Part shown: positions 43,670 to 52,340 of the stretch, piece by piece
Layout of the letters: each line of letters begins with the position of its first letter
Position numbering within the stretch: position 1 is the stretch's first letter
DNA from: Anoxynatronum sibiricum
GTDB taxonomy: Bacteria; Bacillota; Clostridia; Peptostreptococcales; Tindalliaceae
DNA: 64,000 nucleotides
Assembly (NCBI RefSeq): GCF_039414295.1
Contig: NZ_JBCITM010000001.1
Location: 124,001-188,000 of the forward strand
Reading direction: 5' to 3'
The notes under the pieces: generated by a model
Database searches by the model: none
Seen by the model: the letters and a program-made list of their open reading frames with translations, nothing else
Told to the model about the DNA's origin: nothing
Position numbers and translations under genes: made by a program

Positions 43670-44563
43670 ATGAAGCAAATCGTACAATGTATTCCCAATT
43701 TCAGTGAAGGCCGGGATCTGGATAAAATCGAAAAAATAGTGTCTCCCTTTCGGGGAAAAGAAGGTGTTAAACTGCTGGATTACAGCTGTGATGAAGATCA
43801 CAACCGAATGGTGGTCACAGTGGTGGGCGAACCAGAGCCATTGAAAAAAGCAGTACTGGAAGCTGTGGGAGTGGCGGTTGAGCTCATTGACATGAGCCGC
43901 CATGAAGGCCAGCATCCCCGGATGGGTGCTGTTGACGTGATTCCTTTTGTCCCCATTCGCAATGTGACCATGGAAGAAGCCGTTGCCATGGCGAAGGATG
44001 TGGCTGCTGCCGCTTGGGAAATCTACCAGCTGCCCATTTTCCTCTATGAAAAAGCAGCGTCGGCACCCCACCGGGAAAATCTGGCGGCAGTTCGAAAAGG
44101 CCAGTTTGAAGGCATGGCAGAGAAGATCAAGGATTCTCAGTGGCATCCGGATTTTGGCAATCAGTTGCATCCCACCGCCGGGATCACTGCCGTGGGTGCG
44201 CGGATGCCCCTGGTGGCCTTTAATGTGAACTTGGATTGCAACAACCTGGATTTTGCCAACCAGATCGCCAAAAATGTGCGCCATCTCAGCGGCGGACTGC
44301 GCTACTGCAAGGGGATCGGCATCGAACTGAAAGAGCGGGGCATTGTCCAGGTGTCCATGAACATGACAGACTACAGTAAAACCGCCCTTTACCGGGTCTT
44401 TGAGCTGATTCGCATTGAAGCCCGCCGCTACGGTGTGAATGTTGTGGGCAGTGAAATCATCGGGCTGCTGCCCATGGAAGCTCTCATCGATACAGCGGTG
44501 TATTACCTGGGTGTTGAAAACTTCAGCATGGATCAGGTGCTGGAAAAACGAATCATGGAATAG
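43670..44563 (+). CDS. ftcD: Glutamate formimidoyltransferase
   Basis: 297 residues, transferase part only, with no fused cyclodeaminase. Moves the formimino group from formiminoglutamate to tetrahydrofolate, yielding glutamate. Blocks: QCIPNFSEGRDLDKIEKI, LDYSCDEDHNRMVVTVVG, HPRMGAVDVIPFVPI with the catalytic His, and DFGNQLHPTAGITAVGAR. RBS GGAAAGGA. The separate formiminotetrahydrofolate cyclodeaminase is not in the window. Confidence 0.96.
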   Translation: MKQIVQCIPNFSEGRDLDKIEKIVSPFRGKEGVKLLDYSCDEDHNRMVVTVVGEPEPLKKAVLEAVGVAVELIDMSRHEGQHPRMGAVDVIPFVPIRNVTMEEAVAMAKDVAAAAWEIYQLPIFLYEKAASAPHRENLAAVRKGQFEGMAEKIKDSQWHPDFGNQLHPTAGITAVGARMPLVAFNVNLDCNNLDFANQIAKNVRHLSGGLRYCKGIGIELKERGIVQVSMNMTDYSKTALYRVFELIRIEARRYGVNVVGSEIIGLLPMEALIDTAVYYLGVENFSMDQVLEKRIME

Positions 44564-44619
44564 CCAACGGCTGTCGGGGCAAGTGATGCCCTGTTTGAAG
44601 GGCGGAAGAGGAGGTTGAC

Positions 44620-45894
44620 ATGAAATCTGGAAATCTGATCATTATAAATGCAGCCCAGCTGGTGACCTGCAGCGGCAACACAGCCAAAAAAGGGGCGGCC
44701 ATGAAGGATCTGGGTATCATTGAGAATGGTGCACTGGTGATTGAAGATGGTATCATCACCCGGGCAGGCTCCACAGAAACCGTGATGGCCGACATTGACA
44801 AAAGTCACTATGAAGTGGTGGATGCCGCCGGAAAAGCCGTTCTTCCAGGTTTTGTGGATTCCCACACCCACTTTGTATTTGGTGGCTACCGGGCAGAAGA
44901 ATTCTCCTGGCGGCTTCGGGGTGATGATTACATGGATATCATGAACCGGGGAGGCGGCATTCTCTCAACGGTGCGGGCCACCCGGGAGGCGACCACTGAG
45001 GAGCTTTATAACAGCGGTTACCAACGTCTTACGGCCATGCTGGCCAATGGTGTGACCACCGTTGAAGGGAAAAGCGGCTACGGACTTGATGCAGCCACAG
45101 AGCTGAAGCAGCTGGAAGTGATGCAGGCCATTGATCAAGCACATCCTGTGGATGTGGTGCCTACCTATATGGGTGCCCACGCAGTTGCCCCTGAGTACAA
45201 AGACCGGGGAGGCGATATGATCGAAGCCATCATTCAACAGGCGCTGCCTCTGGTGAAAGAGGGAAATCTGGCAGTGTTTTGCGATATTTTTACAGAAAAG
45301 AACGTGTTTTCCATCGAAGAATCCCGCCGACTGCTGACAGCCGCCGGCGAGATGGGATTCAAGCTGAAAATGCATGCCGATGAAATAATTCCCCTGGGAG
45401 GGGCAGAACTGGCGGCAGAAGTGGGGGCTGTTTCGGCAGATCACCTGTTGCAGGCATCTGATGAAGGCATTCGTCAAATGGCCAGTAAAGATGTGGTGGC
45501 AACCCTGCTTCCTGGCACCGCCTTCAGCCTGCGGGAAAAATATGCACGGGCACGGGACATGATAGAAGCCGGATGCGCCGTAGCCCTGGCCTCCGACTTT
45601 AATCCAGGCAGCTGCCATACTGAATCCATTCCCCTGATCATTGCTCTGGCCACCCTCTACATGGGCATGACACCGGAAGAGACCATCACCGCCCTCACCA
45701 TCAACGGAGCCGCGGCATTGGATATGGCCGACACCATCGGCAGTCTGGATGTAGGGAAAAAGGGAGATGTGATCATTCTGAAAGACCCCTCCTACCACTT
45801 TTTGGCCTATCACATTGGCGTCAATGTGGTGGAACGGGTGATAAAAAAAGGCCGTCTTGTGATGGACAACCGGCATCAACTGCTTAACCAATAA
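44620..45894 (+). CDS. hutI: Imidazolonepropionase
   Basis: 424 residues. Metal-dependent amidohydrolase converting imidazolonepropionate to formiminoglutamate. Motifs: GFVDSHTHFVFGG (metal His pair), KSGYGLD, KMHADEIIPLGGAELAAEVG, SADHLLQAS and ASDFNPGSCH. RBS AGAGGAGG before the ATG, then a clean terminator. Last gene of the hut block, completing histidine to glutamate together with hutH, hutU and ftcD. Confidence 0.97.
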   Translation: MKSGNLIIINAAQLVTCSGNTAKKGAAMKDLGIIENGALVIEDGIITRAGSTETVMADIDKSHYEVVDAAGKAVLPGFVDSHTHFVFGGYRAEEFSWRLRGDDYMDIMNRGGGILSTVRATREATTEELYNSGYQRLTAMLANGVTTVEGKSGYGLDAATELKQLEVMQAIDQAHPVDVVPTYMGAHAVAPEYKDRGGDMIEAIIQQALPLVKEGNLAVFCDIFTEKNVFSIEESRRLLTAAGEMGFKLKMHADEIIPLGGAELAAEVGAVSADHLLQASDEGIRQMASKDVVATLLPGTAFSLREKYARARDMIEAGCAVALASDFNPGSCHTESIPLIIALATLYMGMTPEETITALTINGAAALDMADTIGSLDVGKKGDVIILKDPSYHFLAYHIGVNVVERVIKKGRLVMDNRHQLLNQ

Positions 45895-45905
45895 AAGAAC
45901 GAACC

Positions 45906-45935
45906 AAAAAGCACCCTCTCAGCAGGGTGCTTTTT
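45906..45935 (+). terminator. Terminator after hutI
   Basis: AAAAAGCACCCT / AGGGTGCTTTTT perfect 12-bp stem, loop CTCAGC. Also serves the convergent copper gene. Confidence 0.9.
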
Positions 45936-45985
45936 AGTATAAAAATTGATTTGGAGACGGCTGGTGGTTGATTTCAAAGCCACCT

Positions 45986-47419
45986 TTACGAAGAAAAGGG
46001 GCCGCTGCAGCAGTCGTCTGCCGGAGCTTCAGGAAATCCCTGAGAGGGCGAAGCCGGAACTGCTGAGGGAGTCATGGTAGACAGGTCATCCACCACCTGA
46101 ATACTGCTTCGAATCATCCCCATCCAGCAAGAGTAGGCAATGGTGCCTGTTTCAGTGGGGGTAAACTCGAAAAGATTCTCTCCGGCCACAATGTTGTTGC
46201 GTACATCATAGGCAGGAATCACAATGGCATTATTACATCCGTTGATATTTTGCTGTTCAGCATGAACAATGAAAGTGACAGGAATACCCTTTTGAACCAC
46301 GATGGGTTCATAATAATAGGGCTCCAGTTCAATACGGACGACCTGGCGGCCATCTTCCAGCATTGCCATATTGCTGTAGGAAGGTGCGGTAAAGGATGGG
46401 GCAACTGTTCCTGTCAGGCTGAGGCCGCGGGTAATCATCACAACTCCCAGGAGCATTACCAGCACCCCGCTGGCGGCCAGCATCCGCCGGTTGAAGCGCT
46501 GGCTGACAAATGTACTCAGGGCTCCCAGGGCAAACAGGAGGGGCGCAGTACCCAGGCTAAAGAAAAACATGCTGGTGGCACCGGCAACAAAGCTTCCTGT
46601 TCCAAGGGCGTATAGCTGCATGGTTTGCAGGGGGCCGCAGGGCATGAATCCATTGATAAGGCCAACCACAAAAGGTCCCCTGCCTTCACGGCTATTGGCC
46701 AGGCGTCCGCTCAATCCGGCGGGGAGTCGGGGAATCAAGCGCCGCAGTACTGGGAAAAGACCCAGCAAGTTCAACCCCATGATCATCATAAAAACACCGG
46801 CAATGATGACGACGATTCCCTGGGAGCGGAGGGTCATGCTGATCACCGAGCCCAAAGCACCGATAAAACCGCCGATGATGGTATAGGAGACAATCCGGCC
46901 GCCATTATAAAGAAGACTGGGACGCAGCCTGCCAGACAGGTCCCTTTGGTCCCCGGCACCGATGCACTGGCTGAGGGCAATGCCACCACACATGGTGACA
47001 CAGTGAAGAGAAGTGAGAAGGCCGATGACAAAGAGAATGCCATAACTCATTTCATCCTGAATTTCAGGCAGAAACGCCATGCTGTCGGCTTTTTGAATCA
47101 GGCGGTAGGCCAGCAGCAAAACCAGTGCTAACCCAGCCCATTTGACAGCTGCCTTAATGGGGGGCGGCAGTTCCCAGCCAAAGGATGCTCTGGCGGGAGA
47201 ATAGGCCTTCACCTGGGGTGTGTAACCTGCATTTTCGATGGTTACCCGAATACTTTTTGGGGTGGCCGGAGATGTGAAACTGACAGACACTGATGAAGTG
47301 ACAAAATCTGCTTCTGCCTGAACCACGCCCGGATGCTTTAGCAGCGAGCTCTGAATGACCTGTTCACAGCCAGTACAGGTCATCCCATCGACATTCAGGG
47401 TCAAATAATTGTGCTCCAT
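45986..47419 (-). CDS. Copper-handling fusion: HMA domain + DsbD/SafE-like membrane domain + cupredoxin-like domain
   Basis: 477 residues. Residues 1-70 form a heavy-metal-associated domain with C15-x-x-C18 (GMTCTGCEQ). About 100-340 is a six-to-seven-helix DsbD_2/TauE-SafE-type segment with SLHCVTMCGGIALSQC and NGFMPCGPLQTMQLYALG. About 365-450 is a cupredoxin-like domain (TFIVHAEQQNINGCNNAIVI in part, YSCWMGMIRS with Cys/Met ligands). The C-terminus is Cys-rich (DDCCSG). This layout is known from copper tolerance and cytochrome-oxidase-assembly-like proteins. A copper export or chaperone role is inferred. ATG 47419 has AAAAGGAG about 13 bases upstream. Confidence 0.85.
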   Translation of the reverse strand: MEHNYLTLNVDGMTCTGCEQVIQSSLLKHPGVVQAEADFVTSSVSVSFTSPATPKSIRVTIENAGYTPQVKAYSPARASFGWELPPPIKAAVKWAGLALVLLLAYRLIQKADSMAFLPEIQDEMSYGILFVIGLLTSLHCVTMCGGIALSQCIGAGDQRDLSGRLRPSLLYNGGRIVSYTIIGGFIGALGSVISMTLRSQGIVVIIAGVFMMIMGLNLLGLFPVLRRLIPRLPAGLSGRLANSREGRGPFVVGLINGFMPCGPLQTMQLYALGTGSFVAGATSMFFFSLGTAPLLFALGALSTFVSQRFNRRMLAASGVLVMLLGVVMITRGLSLTGTVAPSFTAPSYSNMAMLEDGRQVVRIELEPYYYEPIVVQKGIPVTFIVHAEQQNINGCNNAIVIPAYDVRNNIVAGENLFEFTPTETGTIAYSCWMGMIRSSIQVVDDLSTMTPSAVPASPSQGFPEAPADDCCSGPFSS

Positions 47420-47450
47420 AGATACGCGTCAACTCCTTTTGAGGCAGTCT

Positions 47451-47478
47451 TCATTGTTGCTGAAATCAGCAACAATGA
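47451..47478. promoter_or_regulatory. Perfect 28-base palindrome upstream of the copper gene
   Basis: TCATTGTTGCTGA (47451-47463), AA, TCAGCAACAATGA (47466-47478): 13-bp perfect arms. It lies between the minus-strand promoter and the copper gene, without a T-run, so a repressor operator or an mRNA hairpin is likelier than a terminator. Confidence 0.6.
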
Positions 47479-47536
47479 TTCCATCATTAATCTGACTTGC
47501 GTGTGTGAACGACAATAAATCGATTGGTATCTATTA

Positions 47537-47564
47537 ATTATACCCCATACGCAGATGGAATCAA
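47537..47564 (-). promoter_or_regulatory. Promoter of the copper gene
   Basis: TTGATT (47564-47559), 16-base spacing, TATAAT (47542-47537) on the minus strand. A GGTAT/ATACC inverted repeat (47526-47544) overlaps the -10. Confidence 0.65.
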
Positions 47565-47706
47565 TACCGGACGCAAAAGTTAATTTTGTCACAGCAAAAT
47601 AACCAACTCAACCGAATTCAATCAAAGCTTCTTATAGTCGTGTTGGGAATGAAAACTGTGGATCACTTGGTTTGAATGAAGCTTGTCAAAAGGTGAGGAT
47701 TACGAT

Positions 47707-47766
47707 ATGTTACAACAAGAGGCTCGCAAGAAATATCCTAAAAAATGTGCCGGATATAAGATATAA
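47707..47766 (+). CDS. Possible 19-residue peptide upstream of the aminopeptidase gene
   Basis: ATG 47707 with AAAGGTGAGG about 9 bases upstream; basic peptide containing KKYPKKCAGYKI. The rest of the 47420-47877 stretch holds only promoters and the palindrome. No family known; may be chance. Confidence 0.25.
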   Translation: MLQQEARKKYPKKCAGYKI

Positions 47767-47877
47767 TATGATGAGGACAGGAGACATGGCAGAGGCAGCT
47801 TGAAAATATGACTACCGGTTGCGCTGCTGCACTCTTACCGCCAACCATAGGAAGTGCATGAAGAAAGGAGAAATCAA

Positions 47878-49113
47878 ATGAATCAGGAACGCTTCAACAA
47901 ATATGCAGCATTGATTGTGAAAGCGGGTGTTAACCTTCAGCAGGGGCAAACATTGGTGATTACTGCACCCATTGAGACTGCAGCTTTTGCCCGCATGGTG
48001 GCAGAACAGGCCTATGAGGCAGGTGCCCGTGAAGTGGTCATGGACTGGAACGACGAGCTTTCGAAGAAAATCAAATACCTGAAAGCGCCGGAGTTTGTCT
48101 TTGACGAATACCCTGAATGGAAACGCATGTTTTATCAAACTTATGCCAGAGAAGGTGCCGCTTTTGTCAGTATTGCAGCAGAAGATCCTGAACTGATGAA
48201 AAACGTGAATCCTCAGCGCATCATGCGCGCCCAGAAAGCTTCCAATACAGCCAATACCGAGTTTCGGGAACGGCTCATGGGTAACGCCAATACCTGGAAT
48301 GTGGTGTCGGTGCCAACGGTGAGCTGGGCAAAAAAGGTCTTTCCTGAAATGGGGGAAGAAGCGGCAGTGGAGGCGCTTTGGGAAGCCATCCTCACATCGG
48401 TGCGGGTGGATGAACCTGATCCGGTGGCAGCGTGGAAACATCATAAAGAGCAGTTGGAAACAATGAGTCACTGGCTGAACGAAAAACAGTTCCATCAGCT
48501 GCATTTCTCCAACAGTTTGGGGACTGATCTGACCATCACCCTTCCTGAAAGGCATATCTGGACGGGGGGAGCCGAGGTCTCGCAGCAGGGAGTTGACTTC
48601 ATTGCCAATATGCCCACAGAAGAAGTCTTCACGCTGCCCCATCGTCAAGGAGTTGACGGATTGGTGGTCAGCTCCATGCCCTTGCAGTATAATGGGAATC
48701 TCATTGAAAATTTTTCCATCACTTTTAAACAGGGGAAAATAGTGGATTTTACCGCAGAAAAAGGCTATGAGACATTAAAGGGTCTCATTGAAACTGACGA
48801 GGGTTCCCGCTACCTGGGAGAAGTGGCGTTGGTGCCTCACAATTCACCCATTTCCAATACTGGCATTCTCTTTTACAACACTCTTTTTGATGAGAATGCT
48901 TCCTGCCATCTGGCCATTGGAAAAGCATATCCTGTTTGCCTGAAAGGTGGAACAGAGATGTCGAAAGAAGAACAACGGAAGGCGGGCATCAATGACTCCC
49001 TGGTGCACGAGGACTTTATGATTGGAACCGCTGACATGGAAATTAAGGGGATTACCTCTGAGGGGGAGCAAATTTCAGTTTTTCGTCAGGGTAATTATGC
49101 TATTAGCCTCTAA
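47878..49113 (+). CDS. M29 family aminopeptidase (AmpS/PepS/AmpT-like)
   Basis: 411 residues from ATG 47878 (AAAGGAG 7 bases upstream). Cocatalytic metallo-aminopeptidase family: VKAGVNLQQGQTLVI near the N-terminus, metal-ligand blocks NMPTEEVFTLPHRQGVDG (Glu/His) and VALVPHNSPISNTGILFYNTLFDENASC (given in parts), and EDFMIGTADMEIKG near the end. It removes N-terminal residues from cytosolic peptides. Appears monocistronic, with a terminator-like hairpin after it. Confidence 0.92.
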   Translation: MNQERFNKYAALIVKAGVNLQQGQTLVITAPIETAAFARMVAEQAYEAGAREVVMDWNDELSKKIKYLKAPEFVFDEYPEWKRMFYQTYAREGAAFVSIAAEDPELMKNVNPQRIMRAQKASNTANTEFRERLMGNANTWNVVSVPTVSWAKKVFPEMGEEAAVEALWEAILTSVRVDEPDPVAAWKHHKEQLETMSHWLNEKQFHQLHFSNSLGTDLTITLPERHIWTGGAEVSQQGVDFIANMPTEEVFTLPHRQGVDGLVVSSMPLQYNGNLIENFSITFKQGKIVDFTAEKGYETLKGLIETDEGSRYLGEVALVPHNSPISNTGILFYNTLFDENASCHLAIGKAYPVCLKGGTEMSKEEQRKAGINDSLVHEDFMIGTADMEIKGITSEGEQISVFRQGNYAISL

Positions 49114-49462
49114 TGTATCGATTTTGATGATTACTTATGTGACTTTTCCAATGACAACTGCTTCAGCGGCTTTATCGATGTAAAGAAGCAACTCAGTCAG
49201 TGATTCAGAGGATGTGACAACTGAAAACACCGCTTTGCAAGCAGTCCAAACCCAATGCAGGCGGTGTTTTTTTCGACTGTTTTGTCATTTGCAGCAATAC
49301 TCCAGCTGGAAGAACACAGTGAATGACAGATACCATTACAGGTATTAATATGAACAGGCTCAAAAAATGGAATGAATTCAGAAGAAACATTGCTTGAAGC
49401 AATTATTGATGGGTAAAAAAATGATACAAACAGACGTTAAACTGTTCCGGGAGGGTTGTATC
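49114..49462 (+). other. Non-coding gap with terminator
   Basis: Holds the aminopeptidase terminator (AAAACACCGC 49224-49233 with GCGGTGTTTT 49261-49270, then TTT). The remainder is AT-rich and contains a TTGCTT-G-AAGCAA dyad near 49389-49401 but no convincing gene. Confidence 0.6.
49224..49273 (+). terminator. Terminator after the aminopeptidase gene
   Basis: 10-bp outer stem with a large, partly paired loop, followed by seven T. Confidence 0.75.
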
Positions 49463-51250
49463 ATGAAAATTCGTTACATCAACGGCACACGTATCTACTA
49501 TGCTTTTCTGGCAGGCACCAGAGAAGTCACTCAGCAGCGCAGGCATTTGAACGAAATCAATGTATTCCCGGTGGCAGATGGTGATACAGGCAGCAACATG
49601 GCCTCCACTCTCAACCACATACTCCAAACAGTGAAACCCACCACTTCCATTTATGAAACCCTCCAATCCATTGCAGATGCCTCGCTGGCAGGTGCCAGGG
49701 GAAACTCAGGTATCATATTGGCCCAGTTTCTCAACGGCGTAGCGGCAGAGGTGCATCAGCACCAGGTGATGACAGCAGAAAGGTTCGGGCAGACTCTGGT
49801 GAATTCAGTCCCCTACGCATATGGCTCCATGGCTCAACCGGTGGAAGGGACCATGTTAACGGTGATTAGAGCCTGGGCAGAAGCCTTTCATGAGGCTGGA
49901 AAAGCCAGTAATGATTTTGTGGAAATTCTCAACAGTTCACTGGAAAAAGCGCGGGATGCTCTCATAAAGACACCGGAAAAGCTGGAAGTGCTTAAAAAAG
50001 CCAAGGTGGTTGATTCGGGGGGGCAGGGATTTGTTCATTTTCTGGAAGGCATCGGAAAAATGATTCAGTCGGGCAATTACAAACAGTTTTTAGGACGGCC
50101 TGCTGAAGTGGCAGAAGATGTCATATCTTATGAAGTGCTTTCACCGGAAGAAACAACATATCGTTACTGCACCGAGGGGATGTTGTCGGGAGAACATATT
50201 GCCCTGGAAGAAATAAAGGAAATGTTGAAGCAGCAGGGTGATTCAGTGATTGTGGCTGGCAATGAGTTTCGTTGTCGGTTCCATTTCCATACCGACCACC
50301 CGGAGAATGTTTTTGTAAAACTCATGAAGCATGGTCAACTGACAGAGCAAAAGGTGGATGATATGGTGCGCCAGCAGGATGCATTGTTTCGACGCAAGAC
50401 TGCTGTTGCCCTGGTAACAGATTCCATCGCCGACTTGCCCCGCAGCTTTCAGGATGATTATCAGGTGTTTCAGATTCCGCTGCAGGTAATGGTGGAAGGC
50501 GCTCCCTTTCTGGACCAGGTCACTCTGACAACATCCACTTTATTTCAGGTGCTGGAAGACGTGACAGAATATCCCACGTCGTCTCAGCCAACGGTGAAAA
50601 AAGTGCAGGAAACACTGGATTTTCTGCTGCAGCAATATGACGAAGTGTTAATGCTGTCCGTCTCGGCACAAAACAGTGGAACTTGGCAGACGTTCCGGCA
50701 GGCTGCAGCTGATATGCAGCGCCCGGGAAAAAGGATCCATGTCATCGATACCCGTAAAAATTCCGGGGCAGAAGGGCTGTTGGTTATGATGGCGGCAGAA
50801 GCCATTCAGGCAGGAAAATCATTGGAAGAAGTGTCACACCTGGTGGAGAACCTGATTCCTAAAACCCACATATATGTGTCGGTAGCCACTTTCGAATATA
50901 TGGTGAGGGGCGGGCGGGTGAGTCCTATGAAGGGCAGGCTTGCCAAGTGGATGAATCTGAAACCAATTGTATCTCTTGATGAAACTGGAAAAGGTGTTGC
51001 TTTTGGAAAGGCTTTCAGCAGGGCGGCCAACACCCGTAAAATAATGGAAATTGTGAAACGTCATCATGCGGAAAGTCCGGTGGAGCGATATTGTGTGGTG
51101 CATGCCGACGCTTCCGAAAAAGCGGAAGAATATGCGGAAAAACTCACCCAGATCCTGGGAATGCCACCAGCATATGTAACTGAAATATCTCCCATTGTTG
51201 CCCTGAATGCCGGCCGGGGAGCGGTGGCGGTGGCACTGGTTCAGAAATAA
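49463..51250 (+). CDS. FakA-DegV fusion: DAK2-type fatty acid kinase joined to its lipid-binding partner
   Basis: 595 residues from ATG 49463 (GGGAGGG 7 bases upstream). The N-terminal DAK2-type ATP-binding domain, about 1-200, has NEINVFPVADGDTGSNM and ARGNSGIILAQFLNG. A middle FakA-like domain contains HFHTDHPENVF. The C-terminal DegV (EDD) domain, about 315-595, has VTDSIADLP and TSSQPTVKKV. In other Firmicutes FakA (kinase) and FakB/DegV (acyl carrier) are separate proteins that phosphorylate exogenous fatty acids; here kinase and carrier are one chain. Likely lipid role; ligand chain not predictable. Confidence 0.88.
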   Translation: MKIRYINGTRIYYAFLAGTREVTQQRRHLNEINVFPVADGDTGSNMASTLNHILQTVKPTTSIYETLQSIADASLAGARGNSGIILAQFLNGVAAEVHQHQVMTAERFGQTLVNSVPYAYGSMAQPVEGTMLTVIRAWAEAFHEAGKASNDFVEILNSSLEKARDALIKTPEKLEVLKKAKVVDSGGQGFVHFLEGIGKMIQSGNYKQFLGRPAEVAEDVISYEVLSPEETTYRYCTEGMLSGEHIALEEIKEMLKQQGDSVIVAGNEFRCRFHFHTDHPENVFVKLMKHGQLTEQKVDDMVRQQDALFRRKTAVALVTDSIADLPRSFQDDYQVFQIPLQVMVEGAPFLDQVTLTTSTLFQVLEDVTEYPTSSQPTVKKVQETLDFLLQQYDEVLMLSVSAQNSGTWQTFRQAAADMQRPGKRIHVIDTRKNSGAEGLLVMMAAEAIQAGKSLEEVSHLVENLIPKTHIYVSVATFEYMVRGGRVSPMKGRLAKWMNLKPIVSLDETGKGVAFGKAFSRAANTRKIMEIVKRHHAESPVERYCVVHADASEKAEEYAEKLTQILGMPPAYVTEISPIVALNAGRGAVAVALVQK

Positions 51251-51266
51251 GGAATGAGGTGACGGT

Positions 51267-52043
51267 ATGTCAACTTTATTGGTACAGTCGGTGGTGGTAA
51301 TCTTTGTTTACTTTTTAGCCCTCTTTTTCATCGCAACGGTGATTCGAAACAATTCAATTGTAGACATGGCCTGGGGTCCCGGGTTTGTTATAGTGACTGG
51401 ATTTGCCTATGTCAATGCCGGTTTTTTTACTCCGCGGGCAACAGCGGCAATGATACTGGTGGCCATCTGGGGGATTCGCCTGGCAACACATATCATCAAG
51501 CGTAACTGGGGAAAGCCGGAAGACTTTCGATACGCCAGCTGGCGCGAAGAGTGGGGCAAGTGGGTGGTTCCCAGAGCTTTTTTTCAGGTCTTTATGTTGC
51601 AAGGTTTTTTTATGCTGGTGGTGGTTTCGCCGGTGTTGTTAATTCAGGCAGTGCCTCAGCCAGGTTTCGGCTGGTTCGAAGCAGTTGGTCTGGCAGTCTG
51701 GCTGGTTGGTTTTTTCTTTGAAGCAGTAGGTGACCGCCAGCTGCGGGATTTTAAGGCGGATCCTGCTAATAAGGGCAAGATAATCGAGTCGGGGCTTTGG
51801 CGCTATACCCGACATCCCAACTATTTTGGAGAAGCTACCATGTGGTGGGGACTGTGGCTGATGGCATTGCCTGTTCCTTTTGGCTGGATAGGAATCATCG
51901 GACCTGCGACCATCACATGGCTGCTGGTTTTTGTTTCAGGTGTTCCCATGTTGGAAAAGAAATACAGGGGTCGGCCTGATTTTGAGGCCTATGCAGCCCG
52001 TACCAGTGCTTTTTTTCCATGGTTTCCCCGAAAGTCTCACTGA
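51267..52043 (+). CDS. DUF1295 / steroid 5-alpha-reductase-like membrane protein
   Basis: 258 residues, about seven membrane helices. Conserved NNSIVDMAWGPGF near the N-terminus and SGLWRYTRHPNYFGEATMWWG near the C-terminus, the NADPH/SAM-binding signature of the steroid reductase/isoprenylcysteine methyltransferase-like superfamily. Substrate unknown; some relatives reduce enones. Starts 16 bases after the FakA-DegV gene (RBS GAGGTGACGG), so the two are probably co-transcribed, and a lipid-related role is plausible but not shown. Confidence 0.88.
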   Translation: MSTLLVQSVVVIFVYFLALFFIATVIRNNSIVDMAWGPGFVIVTGFAYVNAGFFTPRATAAMILVAIWGIRLATHIIKRNWGKPEDFRYASWREEWGKWVVPRAFFQVFMLQGFFMLVVVSPVLLIQAVPQPGFGWFEAVGLAVWLVGFFFEAVGDRQLRDFKADPANKGKIIESGLWRYTRHPNYFGEATMWWGLWLMALPVPFGWIGIIGPATITWLLVFVSGVPMLEKKYRGRPDFEAYAARTSAFFPWFPRKSH

Positions 52044-52250
52044 AACTTCTGTTTAATAAGACTCTCCTTTTAACAGCACTTGAAATAATCATCATTTCAA
52101 GACTGAGAAAGGAGATTTTTTTGTTCAAAAGAGAGATTGATCATCGGGAAGAAAGAAGCTATTGAAATGCTAAGGTGCAAGAAGATCCAATAGCACAAAA
52201 AGGAAAAGAGGCAAGTTGAGAGAAATAAATGACAAATGTCCTAAATTATA

Positions 52251-52280
52251 GTGACAAAATTTGAAAAATGGGAATATAAT
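52251..52280 (+). promoter_or_regulatory. Promoter of the LRR protein gene
   Basis: GTGACA (52251-52256), 18-base spacing, TATAAT (52275-52280); ribosome site AAAGGAGG at 52326-52333. Confidence 0.65.
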
Positions 52281-52340
52281 AGAATGAGAGGTAGTTCGGG
52301 TAACATGTCAGGAATGCCCACTAGGAAAGGAGGCATCATG

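Noticed and set aside
52121..52165. Fourteen-codon TTG ORF with AAAGGAG before the LRR gene
   Set aside because: Lies upstream of the LRR promoter, very short, no neighbour link; most likely chance.
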